A stretch of DNA of 64,000 nt, from contig JAODBK010000080.1 in NCBI GenBank assembly GCA_025463925.1, positions 44,388 through 108,387 on the forward strand. The letters run 5' to 3'. Positions 32,394 through 41,820 of this stretch are shown piece by piece. The DNA is from Acidimicrobiales bacterium. GTDB lineage: Bacteria > Actinomycetota > Acidimicrobiia > Acidimicrobiales > AC-14. The notes under the pieces are model-generated. The model made no database searches, was not told the DNA's origin, and was given only the letters and a program-made list of their open reading frames with translations. The position numbers were made by a program, and so were the translations under genes. Position 1 is the stretch's first letter. Each line of letters starts with the position of its first letter.

Positions 32394-34330
32394 GTCGCGA
32401 CCTTCGCGGCGGTGGCGCGGGCCGCGGCCCGCTGCCGGCGCCGGTGGGTCACGTCGTGCACGATGCCGCGGGGTCGCCGGGCCAGGCCGATGGCGCCGAG
32501 TCCGAACAGCATCGTCGGGAGCTCCAGCCAGCCGCCGCTGAAGTGCTCGCTGAAGAAGTGCGGGATGACCGCGAAGCTCAAACCGGCGAGCAACGCGCCC
32601 GGCACCGACCGGATGCCCCACGTCACGACGACCGCCAGCCACACGATGCCGATGAGCGCGTTGAAGCTGACGTACGGAAGCGACCGCTGCGCGTAGGTGA
32701 CGTACAGCCCGCCGCCGAGACCGGCGATGAACGCGCTGAGCCCGAAGGCGACGAGCTTGGCCCGGATGATGCTGATGCCGAGCGTGGCCGCGGCCGGCTC
32801 GCTCGACCGCACCGCGGCCAACGTCAGCCCGGTGGTCGAGCGCCGCACGTTGACCACCAGCAGCGCGACGACCGCGAAGAGGACGACGAGCAAGTAGTAG
32901 AACGCGCGATCGCCCGAGAACCCGATCGGTCCAATGCGCGGGCGCGGCACCGCGACGCCACTGTCGAACTGGTTCACCGACTGGAGCTGGAAGTACATGT
33001 TCTCGACCAGCTCGGCGAATGCGAGCGTGGCCAGCGCGAGGTAGAGGTCGCCCAGTCGCAGGCTCGGCAGCGCGACCAGCAGCCCGAACGGCACGACGAT
33101 CAGCGCCGCGAGCAGCACCGCCGGGAGGGTGGCCATGCCGGCGCCGGTGGCGAAGCGCGCCGTGAGCGCGCCGGCGATGCCGGCGAACGTCACTTGGCAG
33201 AGCGAGATCATGCCGCCCTCGCCGGTGACGACGGTGTAGGAGAGGAACGCGATCGACAGCGCCAGCCCCTTGGCCACGACCGCCTGCCAGAGACCCGACA
33301 CGAGATACGGCAAGGCAACGACCACCGCGAGCAGGACCGCCAGCGGTGCCAACCGGCGGAACAGGCTGCGATCGCCCACGACGGGGTCCAGCGGAACCGC
33401 GTCGCCGGCCCGCTCGTCGACGAGGAACTGCTCGCGCGCCAGGCCGCGGTAGAGCAGCAGGAACACCAGCATCAGGACGAACGGAATGCTCGGCACGAGT
33501 CCCTTGAGGATGATGCTGTCCTTCGGCAGGATGTGGGTGAGAAGGTCCTCGGCCTGCTTCGACTGCGACAAGCTCTGCAGCATCCCGATGAGGATCGAAC
33601 CGCCGAACGCCAGCACCAGGCTGGACATGCGCGCGATCACGACCGCCGCGAACGCCGCGATCACCAGCAACGTGAACTGGAAGTCCTGGTAGCCACGCAA
33701 CGGCGCCAGGAGCACTCCGGCCAAGCCGGCGAGCGCGACGCCGAGCATCCACGCGCCGGCCGTGACGCGCTCGGTGTCGATGCCCGCGATGCCCGCCATC
33801 ATCGGATTGTCGACGGTCGCCCGGACCGAAAGTCCCCACGCCGTCGTGCGCAGCAACACCGCGAGGAGCGCGGCCACCACGAGCGCCGACACCAATACCG
33901 CGATTTGGTTGGAGTCGACGACGACGCCCGTGATCTTCCAGGTGCGGGCCGGCGACGGGCCCATCCCGAGCCGATCGAAGATCTCGCGGTGGCCGTACAC
34001 GACGCGCGCGATCGGCGGCAGCGCGACCCACAGGCCGACCGTCGACACCAACCGGACGGACGCCGGCGCATGGGCCAGTCGCCGGAACAGCACCGCCCAC
34101 AAGATGACACCCAGCACGGGTCCGGCGACCAGGATGGTGAACAGCCCGGCGGTCAGCCGCGGCCAGCCCTGGTCCACCGCGAGCCAGTGGAACGTGATGG
34201 CGAGGAAATACGCGATCGCGCCATGGGCGAAGTTGAAGACGCGCGACGACCGGTACGTGAGCACGAGCCCGACGGTCGCGATCGCGTAGATCCCGCCGAG
34301 GACGAGCCCACCGACGAGGTAGGCGCTCAT
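32390..34330 (-). CDS. Fused LivH-LivM permease
   Basis: A 646-aa membrane protein combining both permease subunits. Residues 1 to about 290 are LivH-like (GGIYAIATVGLVLTYRSSRV, NFAHGAIAY). Residues about 330-620 are LivM-like (YTVVTGEGGMISLCQVTFAG, LRLGDLYLALATLAFAELVE, VRSSEPAAATLGISI). About 16-18 hydrophobic helices. Fused versions are known in actinobacteria. It starts 10 bases before the livK stop (operon order livK, livHM, livG, livF). Confidence 0.92.
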   Translation of the reverse strand: MSAYLVGGLVLGGIYAIATVGLVLTYRSSRVFNFAHGAIAYFLAITFHWLAVDQGWPRLTAGLFTILVAGPVLGVILWAVLFRRLAHAPASVRLVSTVGLWVALPPIARVVYGHREIFDRLGMGPSPARTWKITGVVVDSNQIAVLVSALVVAALLAVLLRTTAWGLSVRATVDNPMMAGIAGIDTERVTAGAWMLGVALAGLAGVLLAPLRGYQDFQFTLLVIAAFAAVVIARMSSLVLAFGGSILIGMLQSLSQSKQAEDLLTHILPKDSIILKGLVPSIPFVLMLVFLLLYRGLAREQFLVDERAGDAVPLDPVVGDRSLFRRLAPLAVLLAVVVALPYLVSGLWQAVVAKGLALSIAFLSYTVVTGEGGMISLCQVTFAGIAGALTARFATGAGMATLPAVLLAALIVVPFGLLVALPSLRLGDLYLALATLAFAELVENMYFQLQSVNQFDSGVAVPRPRIGPIGFSGDRAFYYLLVVLFAVVALLVVNVRRSTTGLTLAAVRSSEPAAATLGISIIRAKLVAFGLSAFIAGLGGGLYVTYAQRSLPYVSFNALIGIVWLAVVVTWGIRSVPGALLAGLSFAVIPHFFSEHFSGGWLELPTMLFGLGAIGLARRPRGIVHDVTHRRRQRAAARATAAKVAT

Positions 34331-34340
34331 CGTTCTGACG

Positions 34341-35651
34341 TCAGAGCTTGACCGGTGTCCCGCAGAACTGGCCGCCGAACTGCGGCACGAACGCGGCGTT
34401 CACCACCTTGACGTAGTACACACATTTGAACTCGTGGCCGAAGCCGTCGGCGAGGTCGATCGGGTCGAAGGCGCCGTTTCCGGTGTAGCCCTTGACGAGC
34501 CGGAGGTTGTTGATGAGGACCGCCCGCGTGGGGCAGTCGACACCGGCCTCCTTGATTCCCCGGATGAGCATCTCGGCCGAGAGCCAGCCGATGTAGGTCA
34601 CTTGGTTGCGCGCCGCGTCCTTGGGCATCCACTTGTCGAACTCGGCGTAGGCCGGCGGGTTGCTCTCGAACGGGATGAACTCGAGCCCGAACAGCGCCCC
34701 TTCGATGCCGGCAATCTTCAGCACCCGCTTGTCGTACCCGCCCGGGAAGACCACCGCGGCCAGCTTCACGCCGGCCCGGCTCAACTGGTCCGAAAGCGCG
34801 GTGTTCTGCAGGAAGTCCATGCCGGTGATGAGCGTGTCGGCGCCCGACTCCTTGACGCGCTGGACGATCGGGGTGAACTCGGTACTGCCGGGCTGCGTGT
34901 CGGTGCTCTTGTAGACGACGCTGATGCCGGTGCCGGGCTTGAACGTCTTCTCGATGCGCTCGACGTAGCTCACGCTCGACTGGTTCACGCCGGCGACCAG
35001 CGCGACCTTGGTGCCGCCGATCTTGTGCAGCAGTTGCACGGTGCGGTCGGTGTACTCGCTCTGCGGTGTCGCCGACGCCGGCTGCCGGAAGGTGAACATG
35101 TTGGCGAGCTGACCCCACGCCGGGACACCGACATGCCACCCGGTGACGGGGATGCCCTTGTCGTGCAGGTACTGGGCCGAGCCCGTCGACTTGTCGCTGA
35201 TCTCCATGACGGAGAACACGTTGTCCGACTCGACCAGCTGCCGGGCGACCTCCGAGTTGCGCGCCGCGTCGCTGGCGTCGTCCTTCGGCAGGTAGGTGAG
35301 CTTGCGGGCGCCGAGCTCGTTCTCGGAGTTGGCCTTCGCGAACCGGGCCTTCACGCCGTCCTCGGCGGGCTTGAACGAGACGGCCTGCGGGCCCGTCTCC
35401 GGCGCGATGCCGCCGACCTTGATCTCGGTCGCGCTGACGCCCGGGTCGAGCTTGCACGGGTTGGGAGCATCCATGTGCTTCAGGTTGTCGAAGGGGCCGG
35501 CGGCCGCGGCGGCCGACGAGCCGACCGACGTCGGGGGGTTGGTGGAAGCGCTGGTCGTGCTGCTGCCCTTGTCGTTCGAGCAGCCCGCGAGGACGACGGC
35601 GGATGCGATGAGTGCCACGGCGAGTCGGCCCGACGGAGTGCGACGCAGCAT
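34341..35651 (-). CDS. livK: ABC transporter substrate-binding lipoprotein (LivK family)
   Basis: A 436-aa secreted ligand-binding lipoprotein. The signal peptide MLRRTPSGRLAVALIASA ends in lipobox LAGC with Cys24, followed by a Ser/Thr linker. The type I periplasmic-binding fold starts at ATEIKVGGIAPETGPQAV and has KVALVAGVNQSSVSYVERIE. ATG 35651 is preceded by CAGGGGG. It is the first gene of the liv operon. Ligand not predictable. Confidence 0.92.
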   Translation of the reverse strand: MLRRTPSGRLAVALIASAVVLAGCSNDKGSSTTSASTNPPTSVGSSAAAAAGPFDNLKHMDAPNPCKLDPGVSATEIKVGGIAPETGPQAVSFKPAEDGVKARFAKANSENELGARKLTYLPKDDASDAARNSEVARQLVESDNVFSVMEISDKSTGSAQYLHDKGIPVTGWHVGVPAWGQLANMFTFRQPASATPQSEYTDRTVQLLHKIGGTKVALVAGVNQSSVSYVERIEKTFKPGTGISVVYKSTDTQPGSTEFTPIVQRVKESGADTLITGMDFLQNTALSDQLSRAGVKLAAVVFPGGYDKRVLKIAGIEGALFGLEFIPFESNPPAYAEFDKWMPKDAARNQVTYIGWLSAEMLIRGIKEAGVDCPTRAVLINNLRLVKGYTGNGAFDPIDLADGFGHEFKCVYYVKVVNAAFVPQFGGQFCGTPVKL

Positions 35652-35883
35652 GGAGCCCCCCTGGATGAGTGTGACGTTCGTGTCAGCGTATGCCCGGACT
35701 GTATCCGTGACCGTGACCCGCGCCGGGCGACCGCGCCCGCTCCGGGGCGTCAAACGCGGCGCGCTCGCAGCGCGCTTCGAAGAGAGAGTTGTTCCGGCGC
35801 AGACGCCGCTGGCTCTCCCCTCGAACCGGATGTCGTTGGGCGTTTCGATCGGTGCGGTTCTGGTTTCCTGCCAGACTCTGGTC

Positions 35884-36081
35884 ATGGGCCAGGTCGTCGT
35901 GCACGACGCCGGTGCGGACGGCGGCCCCCACTGCCCGACGTGCGGTGCCCCATGGACGCTGGTCGAAGGCGAGGCTGACCGCGCCACTGCATCGGGCAGT
36001 CGCCGCGAGACGTGGATGTGCCCCAACGGGCATGTTCAGGTGAGGCTGAACGACCACCCTGACGGTGGGACGACGGCCTGA
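35884..36081 (+). CDS. Small zinc-ribbon-like hypothetical protein
   Basis: A 65-aa protein with two metal-binding knuckles: CPTCG (about residue 17) and the single-Cys CPNGH near 46, plus nearby His. Such short zinc-ribbon proteins may bind nucleic acid or partners. No good ribosome site precedes ATG 35884; an upstream GTG is in frame. It lies divergent from livK in a 230-base region that also contains a short GC hairpin near 35759. Confidence 0.5.
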   Translation: MGQVVVHDAGADGGPHCPTCGAPWTLVEGEADRATASGSRRETWMCPNGHVQVRLNDHPDGGTTA

Positions 36082-36184
36082 CCCTCGCGCCCGGTGCGCA
36101 CAACGATCCGAACCCGGCGGTTCCGTGCAGTCGCCGCGAATTGCCAGCAGGTCCCACTCGTGCCGCCGCCGAAAACGTCCGGGC

Positions 36185-36865
36185 ATGAGCCTCATCGTTC
36201 TTCCCATCGCCATCGCCGTCGGTTTCTTCGGCTACCGCCAAGCGGCGTCGTACGCGACGCGCACCGGCCGACACGCATGGGGCCTCCCGCCGATCGCCTG
36301 GGCGCTGATCTTCAGCTGCTCACTGTTGGTCGGTGCGATCCTGTTCCGGCTGGCCATCGGCAAGCAGGCGGCCGCGGCTCAGGGCGGCGCCTTCGATGGC
36401 GTGACGAAGGTCCGGCCGCTTTGGCTGCTGCGCACGCTCGTGCTCGTCGTTGGGTTGGTCGTTGGCCTCGTGGCGCTGGTCAGCGGGTTCAGCGAGGCCT
36501 CGAGTGGCAACGGCGGGACCGGAGCGCTCGTGATCGGTGTCACCGTGCTCGCATTGACCGAGGCCGGCCGGCGCCTCAGTCGCACGCGGCCCGATGGTGT
36601 CGCCATCGACAAGCCGGCCCCACCGGACGAGAGCGGCATCGAGTTCCTGCTCACGGAGATGGAAGACCAGCCGGCGGCGTCGTTGCCGGCTCCGGTCGTC
36701 GCCGAGTCTGAACTGCTCTCGACCACCGATGCCGCCGGCCTGTTGGGCGTCTCGCCCGCGACCGTGCGTCGGCTCGTCGCCGCGGGCGATCTCGCGGCGA
36801 CCCGAGACGGCCGCGTCATTCGGATCGAGCGTGACGAGGTCCTCCGCTTGAGCGCAGTTCGCTGA
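36185..36865 (+). CDS. Membrane-anchored helix-turn-helix (excisionase/MerR-like) protein
   Basis: A 226-aa protein. The N-terminal ~115 residues hold four hydrophobic helices (MSLIVLPIAIAVGFFGY; WALIFSCSLLVGAILF; LVLVVGLVVGLVALVSG; ALVIGVTVLALTEA). After an acidic linker a MerR/excisionase-type winged helix begins near residue 178: STTDAAGLLGVSPATVRRLV, then GDLAATRDGRVIRIERDEVL. The HTH would face the cytoplasm. It could be a membrane-tethered transcription regulator; the tethering is inferred from sequence only. ATG 36185. Confidence 0.75.
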   Translation: MSLIVLPIAIAVGFFGYRQAASYATRTGRHAWGLPPIAWALIFSCSLLVGAILFRLAIGKQAAAAQGGAFDGVTKVRPLWLLRTLVLVVGLVVGLVALVSGFSEASSGNGGTGALVIGVTVLALTEAGRRLSRTRPDGVAIDKPAPPDESGIEFLLTEMEDQPAASLPAPVVAESELLSTTDAAGLLGVSPATVRRLVAAGDLAATRDGRVIRIERDEVLRLSAVR

Positions 36866-36985
36866 CTGGCGAGGGCTACTGAGAACCGTCCGCCTCCCGG
36901 CACTTCCGATCGGTCAACTGCACGCGGACCGGCGGGCTTGCACAGTGATCCATACGGCGCACCCGTCGATTTGTACGGCGTTGCG

Positions 36986-37528
36986 TCAGCCGCTCGCGAT
37001 GCTGATGCTCCCCGCCAATACCGCGTAATGCGGGTCGTTGGATACAAAGCGAGACGGGTCTGCCACACAAGAGTTCTCGGGCTTCGGCGGGAAGTTGTCT
37101 CCTGCCACTCGGTCCGGATTCCCGGTGTCACGGCCGTCGTATGCCTGGACGTGGACGACGTCGCCTTCGTTGAAGCCGGGAATGTTCGTCGTAACGATGT
37201 GTCCAGCCACGCCGGCATTGAGTCCGCCGTCAGGATTCGCCACTACGTCGAGGCAGGTGACATCGACGTGGGCCTGGACTTCGCCGACGCCCGGGATGTT
37301 GAAGCCAAGTTCGAATTGGCCACGGGCGCTGTCGGGGTTCGACAGCGTTGGGCGGCCGGTGATGCCGAAGGCCTGAACGCTCGGCAGGTTGCACGTCGGT
37401 CCGCAGGCAAACTGCACAATCCCGCCGCCGATCAGGGAGTTCGCCGGAGAGTTGCCTGCCCGTGCAAGCGTTGGCACGCCGAACACCGCCAGGAATGCGG
37501 CACTAACCAAGACCACTCGTCTCGTCAT
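36986..37528 (-). CDS. Secreted hypothetical protein
   Basis: A 180-aa protein with signal peptide MTRRVVLVSAAFLAVFGVPT ending ARA, then a Gly/Val-rich, likely beta-sheet domain. Cys pairs (FACGPTCNLP; DVTCLD; NSCVAD) suggest disulfides outside the cell. A ribosome site GGGAGA lies 6 bases before ATG 37528. I do not recognise a family. The surrounding DNA is noticeably less GC-rich than neighbours. Confidence 0.65.
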   Translation of the reverse strand: MTRRVVLVSAAFLAVFGVPTLARAGNSPANSLIGGGIVQFACGPTCNLPSVQAFGITGRPTLSNPDSARGQFELGFNIPGVGEVQAHVDVTCLDVVANPDGGLNAGVAGHIVTTNIPGFNEGDVVHVQAYDGRDTGNPDRVAGDNFPPKPENSCVADPSRFVSNDPHYAVLAGSISIASG

Positions 37529-37947
37529 GACTCTTCTCCCAATGTCGAAGGCATGCCGTCGAGCACGAGGACGCGATCGCTAGCCAGCCCTGCGGCGATT
37601 TCACCCCTACACCGCGTTTCAACCGTAGGCCCACCCAGAGTGGTCATTCTATGGACCATCCGAGTCATATCGATCAACGTCAACGACAGGACGGAGCCAA
37701 AGTTGTGCCCGAGCCAGTTCGACGCGGTGCAGCAAACGGGTTGTCTCGCCACGCCGGGAGCCCGACGCCGGGGGCGGCCGGACGCTCGGCGCGCCCCGAA
37801 GTGATGTTAGCACGACGGCCGCGCACCGGCTGACCACCTTGGCCGCGTTCCGCGGGCGCGCCAGACTGCGAACGGGGACTGGCGCCTTCGCGCGCTGCCG
37901 GAGGTCGATGACGACGTGAGGCCGGGAGTGGTCGGAGGCTCATCTCC
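37529..37947. other. Intergenic region with possible promoter
   Basis: 419 bases between the secreted-protein gene and the FtsX-like gene. A 75-codon leftward frame (37525-37752) overlaps the secreted gene's start as ATGA, but has no family resemblance and is treated as unproven. TAGAAT at 37646-37651 (minus strand) resembles a -10 box for the secreted protein, without a well-spaced -35. I see nothing else. Confidence 0.4.
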
Positions 37948-40467
37948 GTGAACGGCAATGTCAGTCGCGTCGCCTGGTATCGGTTCCGGGCAACGTTTGG
38001 GGTGAGGCGGGGTGGCTACGTGGCCCTCGTGCTCCTCATCGGTCTGGTCGGTGGTCTGGCCATGGGCGCGGTGGCCGCGGCGCGCCGGACCGGATCATCG
38101 TTCGCGGCCTTCCGCGCCAGCACCAATCCCTCCGACCTGACCGTGGCGTTGCTGGACCCCCGCGGCTACGACCAGAGCCTGGTCAGCGCGATCTCCCACG
38201 TGGCCCACGTCAAGCGAGTCGAGCGCTACACATTCACCAACGTCTCCACGTTGGCGCCCGACGGCAGCCCAACCGCCCCGCCGCAAATCAGCCCCCTCGG
38301 GAGCATCGACGGCCTGGGCTTCGACGTGGACCGACCCGCGGTCGTGCAGGGTCGGATGGCCAACCCGAAGCGGTCCGACGAGTTCGTGGCCAGCGCGGAC
38401 GCGGCGCGCCTGCTCGGGCTGCACTTGGGCGAGGTGGTCGCCTTCGGCGCCTACACGAACGACCAGACGGGCTTGGCCGGCTTCGGCACGGCCGCGGTCG
38501 CGCCGTTTCTCCGACTCGACCTCAGGCTGGTCGGCATCGTGGTGGGCAACGATCAGGTGGTCCCGAACGACAGCGACCGCCACTCGCTCGTGCTCTTCAC
38601 CCCGGCGCTCGCACAACGGCTCGCCCAATGCCCACACAGCTTGTTGACACTCGCAACGCTGAACGCGTCGTGCTTCGCGGGGTACTCGGTTGCCGGGCTC
38701 CAACTCGATCACGGCGCCCGCGATGTGGCCGCCGTGGAGGCTGACATCAATCGGGTGCTTCCGAGCGACTTCCGAACCGACTTCGCGACCCCGGCGGCCA
38801 CCAACACCCAGGCGGCACGAGCCATCAAACCCCAGGCGATCGCCCTCGGCGTGTTCGGAGCCATCGCGGCGCTGGTCACCTTGCTGACCGCCGGCCAGGT
38901 GATCGGGCGCCAACTGCGCCTCGGCGGCGACGAGCTCGACACGCTTCGGGCGCTGGGTGCGGGTCCGGCCATCACCACCACCGACGGGCTGGTGGGTGTT
39001 CTGGGCGCGGTTGTCCTCGGATCGCTGCTGGCCGCTGTCGTCGCCGTGGGGTTGTCGCCGCTCGCCCCGATCGGCCCGGTCCGCCCCGTCTATCCCTCAC
39101 CGGGAATCGCGTTCGACTCGACGGTGCTCGGCATCGGGATCCTGATACTGGTCGCCGCGCTGAGCACCCTGGCCCTGGGGATCGCCTCCCGCACTGCACC
39201 CCATCGCCGGGCCGCTCGCCGTCGACTGCGCGTCCCGAGGGGATCGAGCGTGGCGCGCGCCGCCATCGCGTCCGGTGCACCGGCGCCAGCGGTCGAAGGC
39301 ATCCGGTTCGCGCTCGAACCCGGCGCGGGCCGCGATGCGGTACCGGTCCGCTCGGCGATCGGTGGCGCGGCACTGGCCATGGCCGTGGTGGTCGCCACGC
39401 TGACCTTCGGCGCCAGCCTGCACTCGTTGGTGTCGCGCCCCCCGCTGTACGGGTGGAACTGGGACTACGTCATCTCGGCCGGCCTGGCCGACATCGATCC
39501 GGGAACGTCCGCCCCGCTCCTCGACCACAACCGCGACGTCGCGGCCTGGGCGGGCTTCAACTTCGCAACGCTGCGTGTTGACGGCAAGGCCGTTCCCGTC
39601 CTCGGCGGGACGCCCAATGCCTCGGTCGGGCCGCCGGTGCTGTCGGGACACGGGTTCGACGCGCCCGACCAGGTCGTGATCGGCCCCACCACTCTGGCCC
39701 GACTCCACAAGCGCGTCGGCGACACCGTCGAAGTCGACAATGGCGTCGACCCGCCGAAGCAGCTGCGGATCGTCGGAACCGCCACCATGCCCACCATCGG
39801 CGGATTCTCCGTCGACAACCTGTCGATGGGAACCGGCGCGCTGCTCTCCTACGACATCATTCCGGCAGGCGTCCGCAACACCGAGACCGACCCGGTCCCA
39901 GGCCCCAACGCCATCTTCGTGCGTTTGCGCCACGGGGCCAACCCCGCCGCGGCGCGTCGTTCGTTGCAGCACATCGCCGACACCTTGCCCTTTCCCCCTA
40001 CGACCGGTGCCGCCGCGACGCTGTTGCCTGTCCAGCGTCCGGCCGAGATCACCAACTACCGCTCGATGAGCACCACACCGGCACTCCTCGGTGCCGCCTT
40101 GGCGGTTGGCGCCATGTCCGCTTTGGGCCTGACCCTGATCGCATCGGTCCGCCGACGCCGACGCGACCTCGCCCTGTTGAAGACCCTTGGTTTCACCCGC
40201 CGTCAACTCATGGCGGTCGTCTCCTGGCAATCGACCTTCGCGGTTGTCATCGGGTCCGTTGTCGGCGTCCCCCTCGGCATTGCCGTCGGCCGGCAGCTCT
40301 GGATTCTGTTCGCCCGCAGCATCGACTCCGTGCCCCAACCGACGGTGCCGCTGATGTCGGTGGTCCTCATAGCCGTCGGTGCGGTCGTGCTCGCGAACCT
40401 CGTCGCCGCTGTCCCCGGTCGCAGTGCCGCCCGCACGCCGGCCGCCACGGTCCTGCGGACGGGATGA
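37948..40467 (+). CDS. FtsX-like (MacB-type) permease, double domain
   Basis: An 839-aa membrane protein. A first helix at about 25-45, a large extracytoplasmic region, helices near 295-430, then a second helix at about 475 and a long extracytoplasmic segment, ending with three helices (LLGAALAVGAMSALGLTLIA onward) and the FtsX-domain LLKTLGFTRRQLMAVVSWQS. GTG 37948 has GGAGG 10 bases upstream. Such permeases need an ATPase partner; none is adjacent, so it is an orphan. Possible roles: export of lipids, peptides or signals, or cell-wall control. Confidence 0.82.
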   Translation: MNGNVSRVAWYRFRATFGVRRGGYVALVLLIGLVGGLAMGAVAAARRTGSSFAAFRASTNPSDLTVALLDPRGYDQSLVSAISHVAHVKRVERYTFTNVSTLAPDGSPTAPPQISPLGSIDGLGFDVDRPAVVQGRMANPKRSDEFVASADAARLLGLHLGEVVAFGAYTNDQTGLAGFGTAAVAPFLRLDLRLVGIVVGNDQVVPNDSDRHSLVLFTPALAQRLAQCPHSLLTLATLNASCFAGYSVAGLQLDHGARDVAAVEADINRVLPSDFRTDFATPAATNTQAARAIKPQAIALGVFGAIAALVTLLTAGQVIGRQLRLGGDELDTLRALGAGPAITTTDGLVGVLGAVVLGSLLAAVVAVGLSPLAPIGPVRPVYPSPGIAFDSTVLGIGILILVAALSTLALGIASRTAPHRRAARRRLRVPRGSSVARAAIASGAPAPAVEGIRFALEPGAGRDAVPVRSAIGGAALAMAVVVATLTFGASLHSLVSRPPLYGWNWDYVISAGLADIDPGTSAPLLDHNRDVAAWAGFNFATLRVDGKAVPVLGGTPNASVGPPVLSGHGFDAPDQVVIGPTTLARLHKRVGDTVEVDNGVDPPKQLRIVGTATMPTIGGFSVDNLSMGTGALLSYDIIPAGVRNTETDPVPGPNAIFVRLRHGANPAAARRSLQHIADTLPFPPTTGAAATLLPVQRPAEITNYRSMSTTPALLGAALAVGAMSALGLTLIASVRRRRRDLALLKTLGFTRRQLMAVVSWQSTFAVVIGSVVGVPLGIAVGRQLWILFARSIDSVPQPTVPLMSVVLIAVGAVVLANLVAAVPGRSAARTPAATVLRTG

Positions 40468-40545
40468 CGGGCCTTCGACACCTGAACATCGAACCTTCGC
40501 GATCGCCAGATGGGCTCAGCCGTCGGCCAGGTAGCCTCACCGGCC

Positions 40546-40737
40546 ATGACGGTCGTTTTCGGGCTCGTGCTTGCGATTGCGCTCACGACACTGGTCAAGC
40601 TCGGCACTCGCCGCCTGTTCCGGGGTCCGCCTCAGCCGGCCGCCAAGGCCAAGGTCGTGCGCAGCACCAAAGCTTCCCCCAGCCGCAAGCCCAAGCCGAC
40701 GGCGCGAACGAACGCCAAGGGTCGCCGCCGCCGTTGA
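40546..40737 (+). CDS. Small single-pass membrane protein with basic tail
   Basis: A 63-aa protein, MTVVFGLVLAIALTTLVKLG followed by RRLFRGPPQP and a Lys/Arg/Pro-rich tail ending GRRRR. One helix at residues 2-17, then a highly basic cytoplasmic region. No family recognised. It is short and basic, so coding status is supported mainly by the start spacing after the FtsX gene and the regular frame. Confidence 0.5.
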   Translation: MTVVFGLVLAIALTTLVKLGTRRLFRGPPQPAAKAKVVRSTKASPSRKPKPTARTNAKGRRRR

Positions 40738-40776
40738 ATGTCGCGGCCATGATGAGGCCCGAGGGAGCGCGACGCG

Positions 40777-41151
40777 ATGCGGAAGCAGTACCACTTCTGG
40801 CCAGGTCCGCGGGGACTCGACGCCTGGGACGTCGATCGGCTCGTGGCCCTGTCGGCCGGACTCCCGGTGCAGCACGTCAAGGTCGATGACATCTCCGAGA
40901 TCGACTCCGTCTACTGGTTCCGCGAGTCACAGCCTCCGACCGTCCGCGCCGTTGTCGAACACATCCGGCTCACGCAAGAGGTTGACCCGTCGTTTCCCAT
41001 CATCCTCGGACCCGACGGCCGCGTCATGGACGGCATGCACCGAGTGGCTCGGGCACTGCTGGATGGGCAGGCGACCGTCGCGGCGGTGCGGTTGCGGGCG
41101 ATCCCGGACCCCGACTTCCAGAACTGCGTCCCCGACGATCTGCCGTACTGA
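40777..41151 (+). CDS. ParB-fold (ParB/sulfiredoxin-like) small protein
   Basis: A 124-aa protein starting MRKQYHFWPGPRGLDAWDVD and containing FPIILGPDGRVMDGMHRVARA, the ParB/Srx-superfamily nucleotide-binding core with DGMHR. There is no helix-turn-helix partner domain, so it is not a chromosome-segregation ParB. Function unknown; members occur as stand-alone enzymes or in defence and phage contexts, but nothing nearby supports either. Confidence 0.65.
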   Translation: MRKQYHFWPGPRGLDAWDVDRLVALSAGLPVQHVKVDDISEIDSVYWFRESQPPTVRAVVEHIRLTQEVDPSFPIILGPDGRVMDGMHRVARALLDGQATVAAVRLRAIPDPDFQNCVPDDLPY

Positions 41152-41225
41152 GGGCGCGATCACCCGACCTTTGCCGAGGCCACATCCGCTTCCCGTCGGC
41201 ACCCGACGCGTCGTACGCTCAAGGC

Positions 41226-41630
41226 ATGAGGTCGGCCGGCAAGGTCGTGGTCGCGGCGGTCTCGGCGACGGCGATGTTCTCGTTCGCAACCCCAGCCGAT
41301 GCCGCGCTGGTGCCGATTCCGCCGCTGTCGCACCCCTGTGCAAGCAACGCTCCGAGTTCACCGACGATCGCCTATTGCCACACGGTCGTCCGCGGAGAGT
41401 GGCTCTGGAAGATCGCCCGACGCGACATCCAGGATCGCGGCCTGCCCGCGTCGCCCATTCTGGTCAAGGCGAGAGCGGATTACCTGTATGGCCTCAATCG
41501 CGCAGCTATTGGGTCGAACCCAAACCGACTACGCGTCGGCATGGAGTTGGTCGTCGCCACGGTTGCGAAGTGTCCGCCTCCGACACCGCCGGACCTGCCA
41601 CCCGGCACCCCGCTCGTCTGTACGACGTAG
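41226..41630 (+). CDS. Secreted LysM-like protein
   Basis: A 134-aa exported protein. Signal peptide MRSAGKVVVAAVSATAMFSF then ATPADA. The mature part has CHTVVRGEWLWKIARRDI and LYGLNRAAIGSNPNRLRVGM, matching a LysM-type repeat (the V-x-x-G-x-x-L/W-x-x-I-A pattern and N...L.G) that binds peptidoglycan-like glycans. Cys at the LysM start and the C-terminus may form disulfides. Likely binds the cell envelope. Confidence 0.72.
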   Translation: MRSAGKVVVAAVSATAMFSFATPADAALVPIPPLSHPCASNAPSSPTIAYCHTVVRGEWLWKIARRDIQDRGLPASPILVKARADYLYGLNRAAIGSNPNRLRVGMELVVATVAKCPPPTPPDLPPGTPLVCTT

Positions 41631-41704
41631 CCGACCGAGAAGCGCCGATCGTGCGCGACGTCGTCAGGCACCCTCGCCCGGCGACGGTGTTGGACGGACG
41701 AACC

Positions 41705-41737
41705 CCGCGAGCATCCTTCCGATCTCGATGCTCGCGG
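41705..41737. terminator. 11-bp hairpin between LysM-like and P450 genes
   Basis: CCGCGAGCATC (41705-41715) pairs perfectly with 41727-41737 around 11 bases, in the 190-base gap. No T-run follows; candidate terminator of the LysM-like gene. Confidence 0.4.
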
Positions 41738-41820
41738 TGCCCGTGGTAACGGCCGTGCGCACGATTCGGTGACCCGAGATGGGGCGCTGGGTCTCGATTC
41801 ATGGTGGTGGCCGTGGGAAC

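Noticed and set aside
37525..37752. 75-codon leftward frame overlapping the secreted-protein start
   Set aside because: The ATGA overlap is tempting, but there is no family similarity and composition is unremarkable; listed only in the intergenic entry.
39097..40338. 413-codon minus-strand frame inside the FtsX-like gene
   Set aside because: Gly/Asp-rich shadow; no family features and the forward gene has clear membrane helices.
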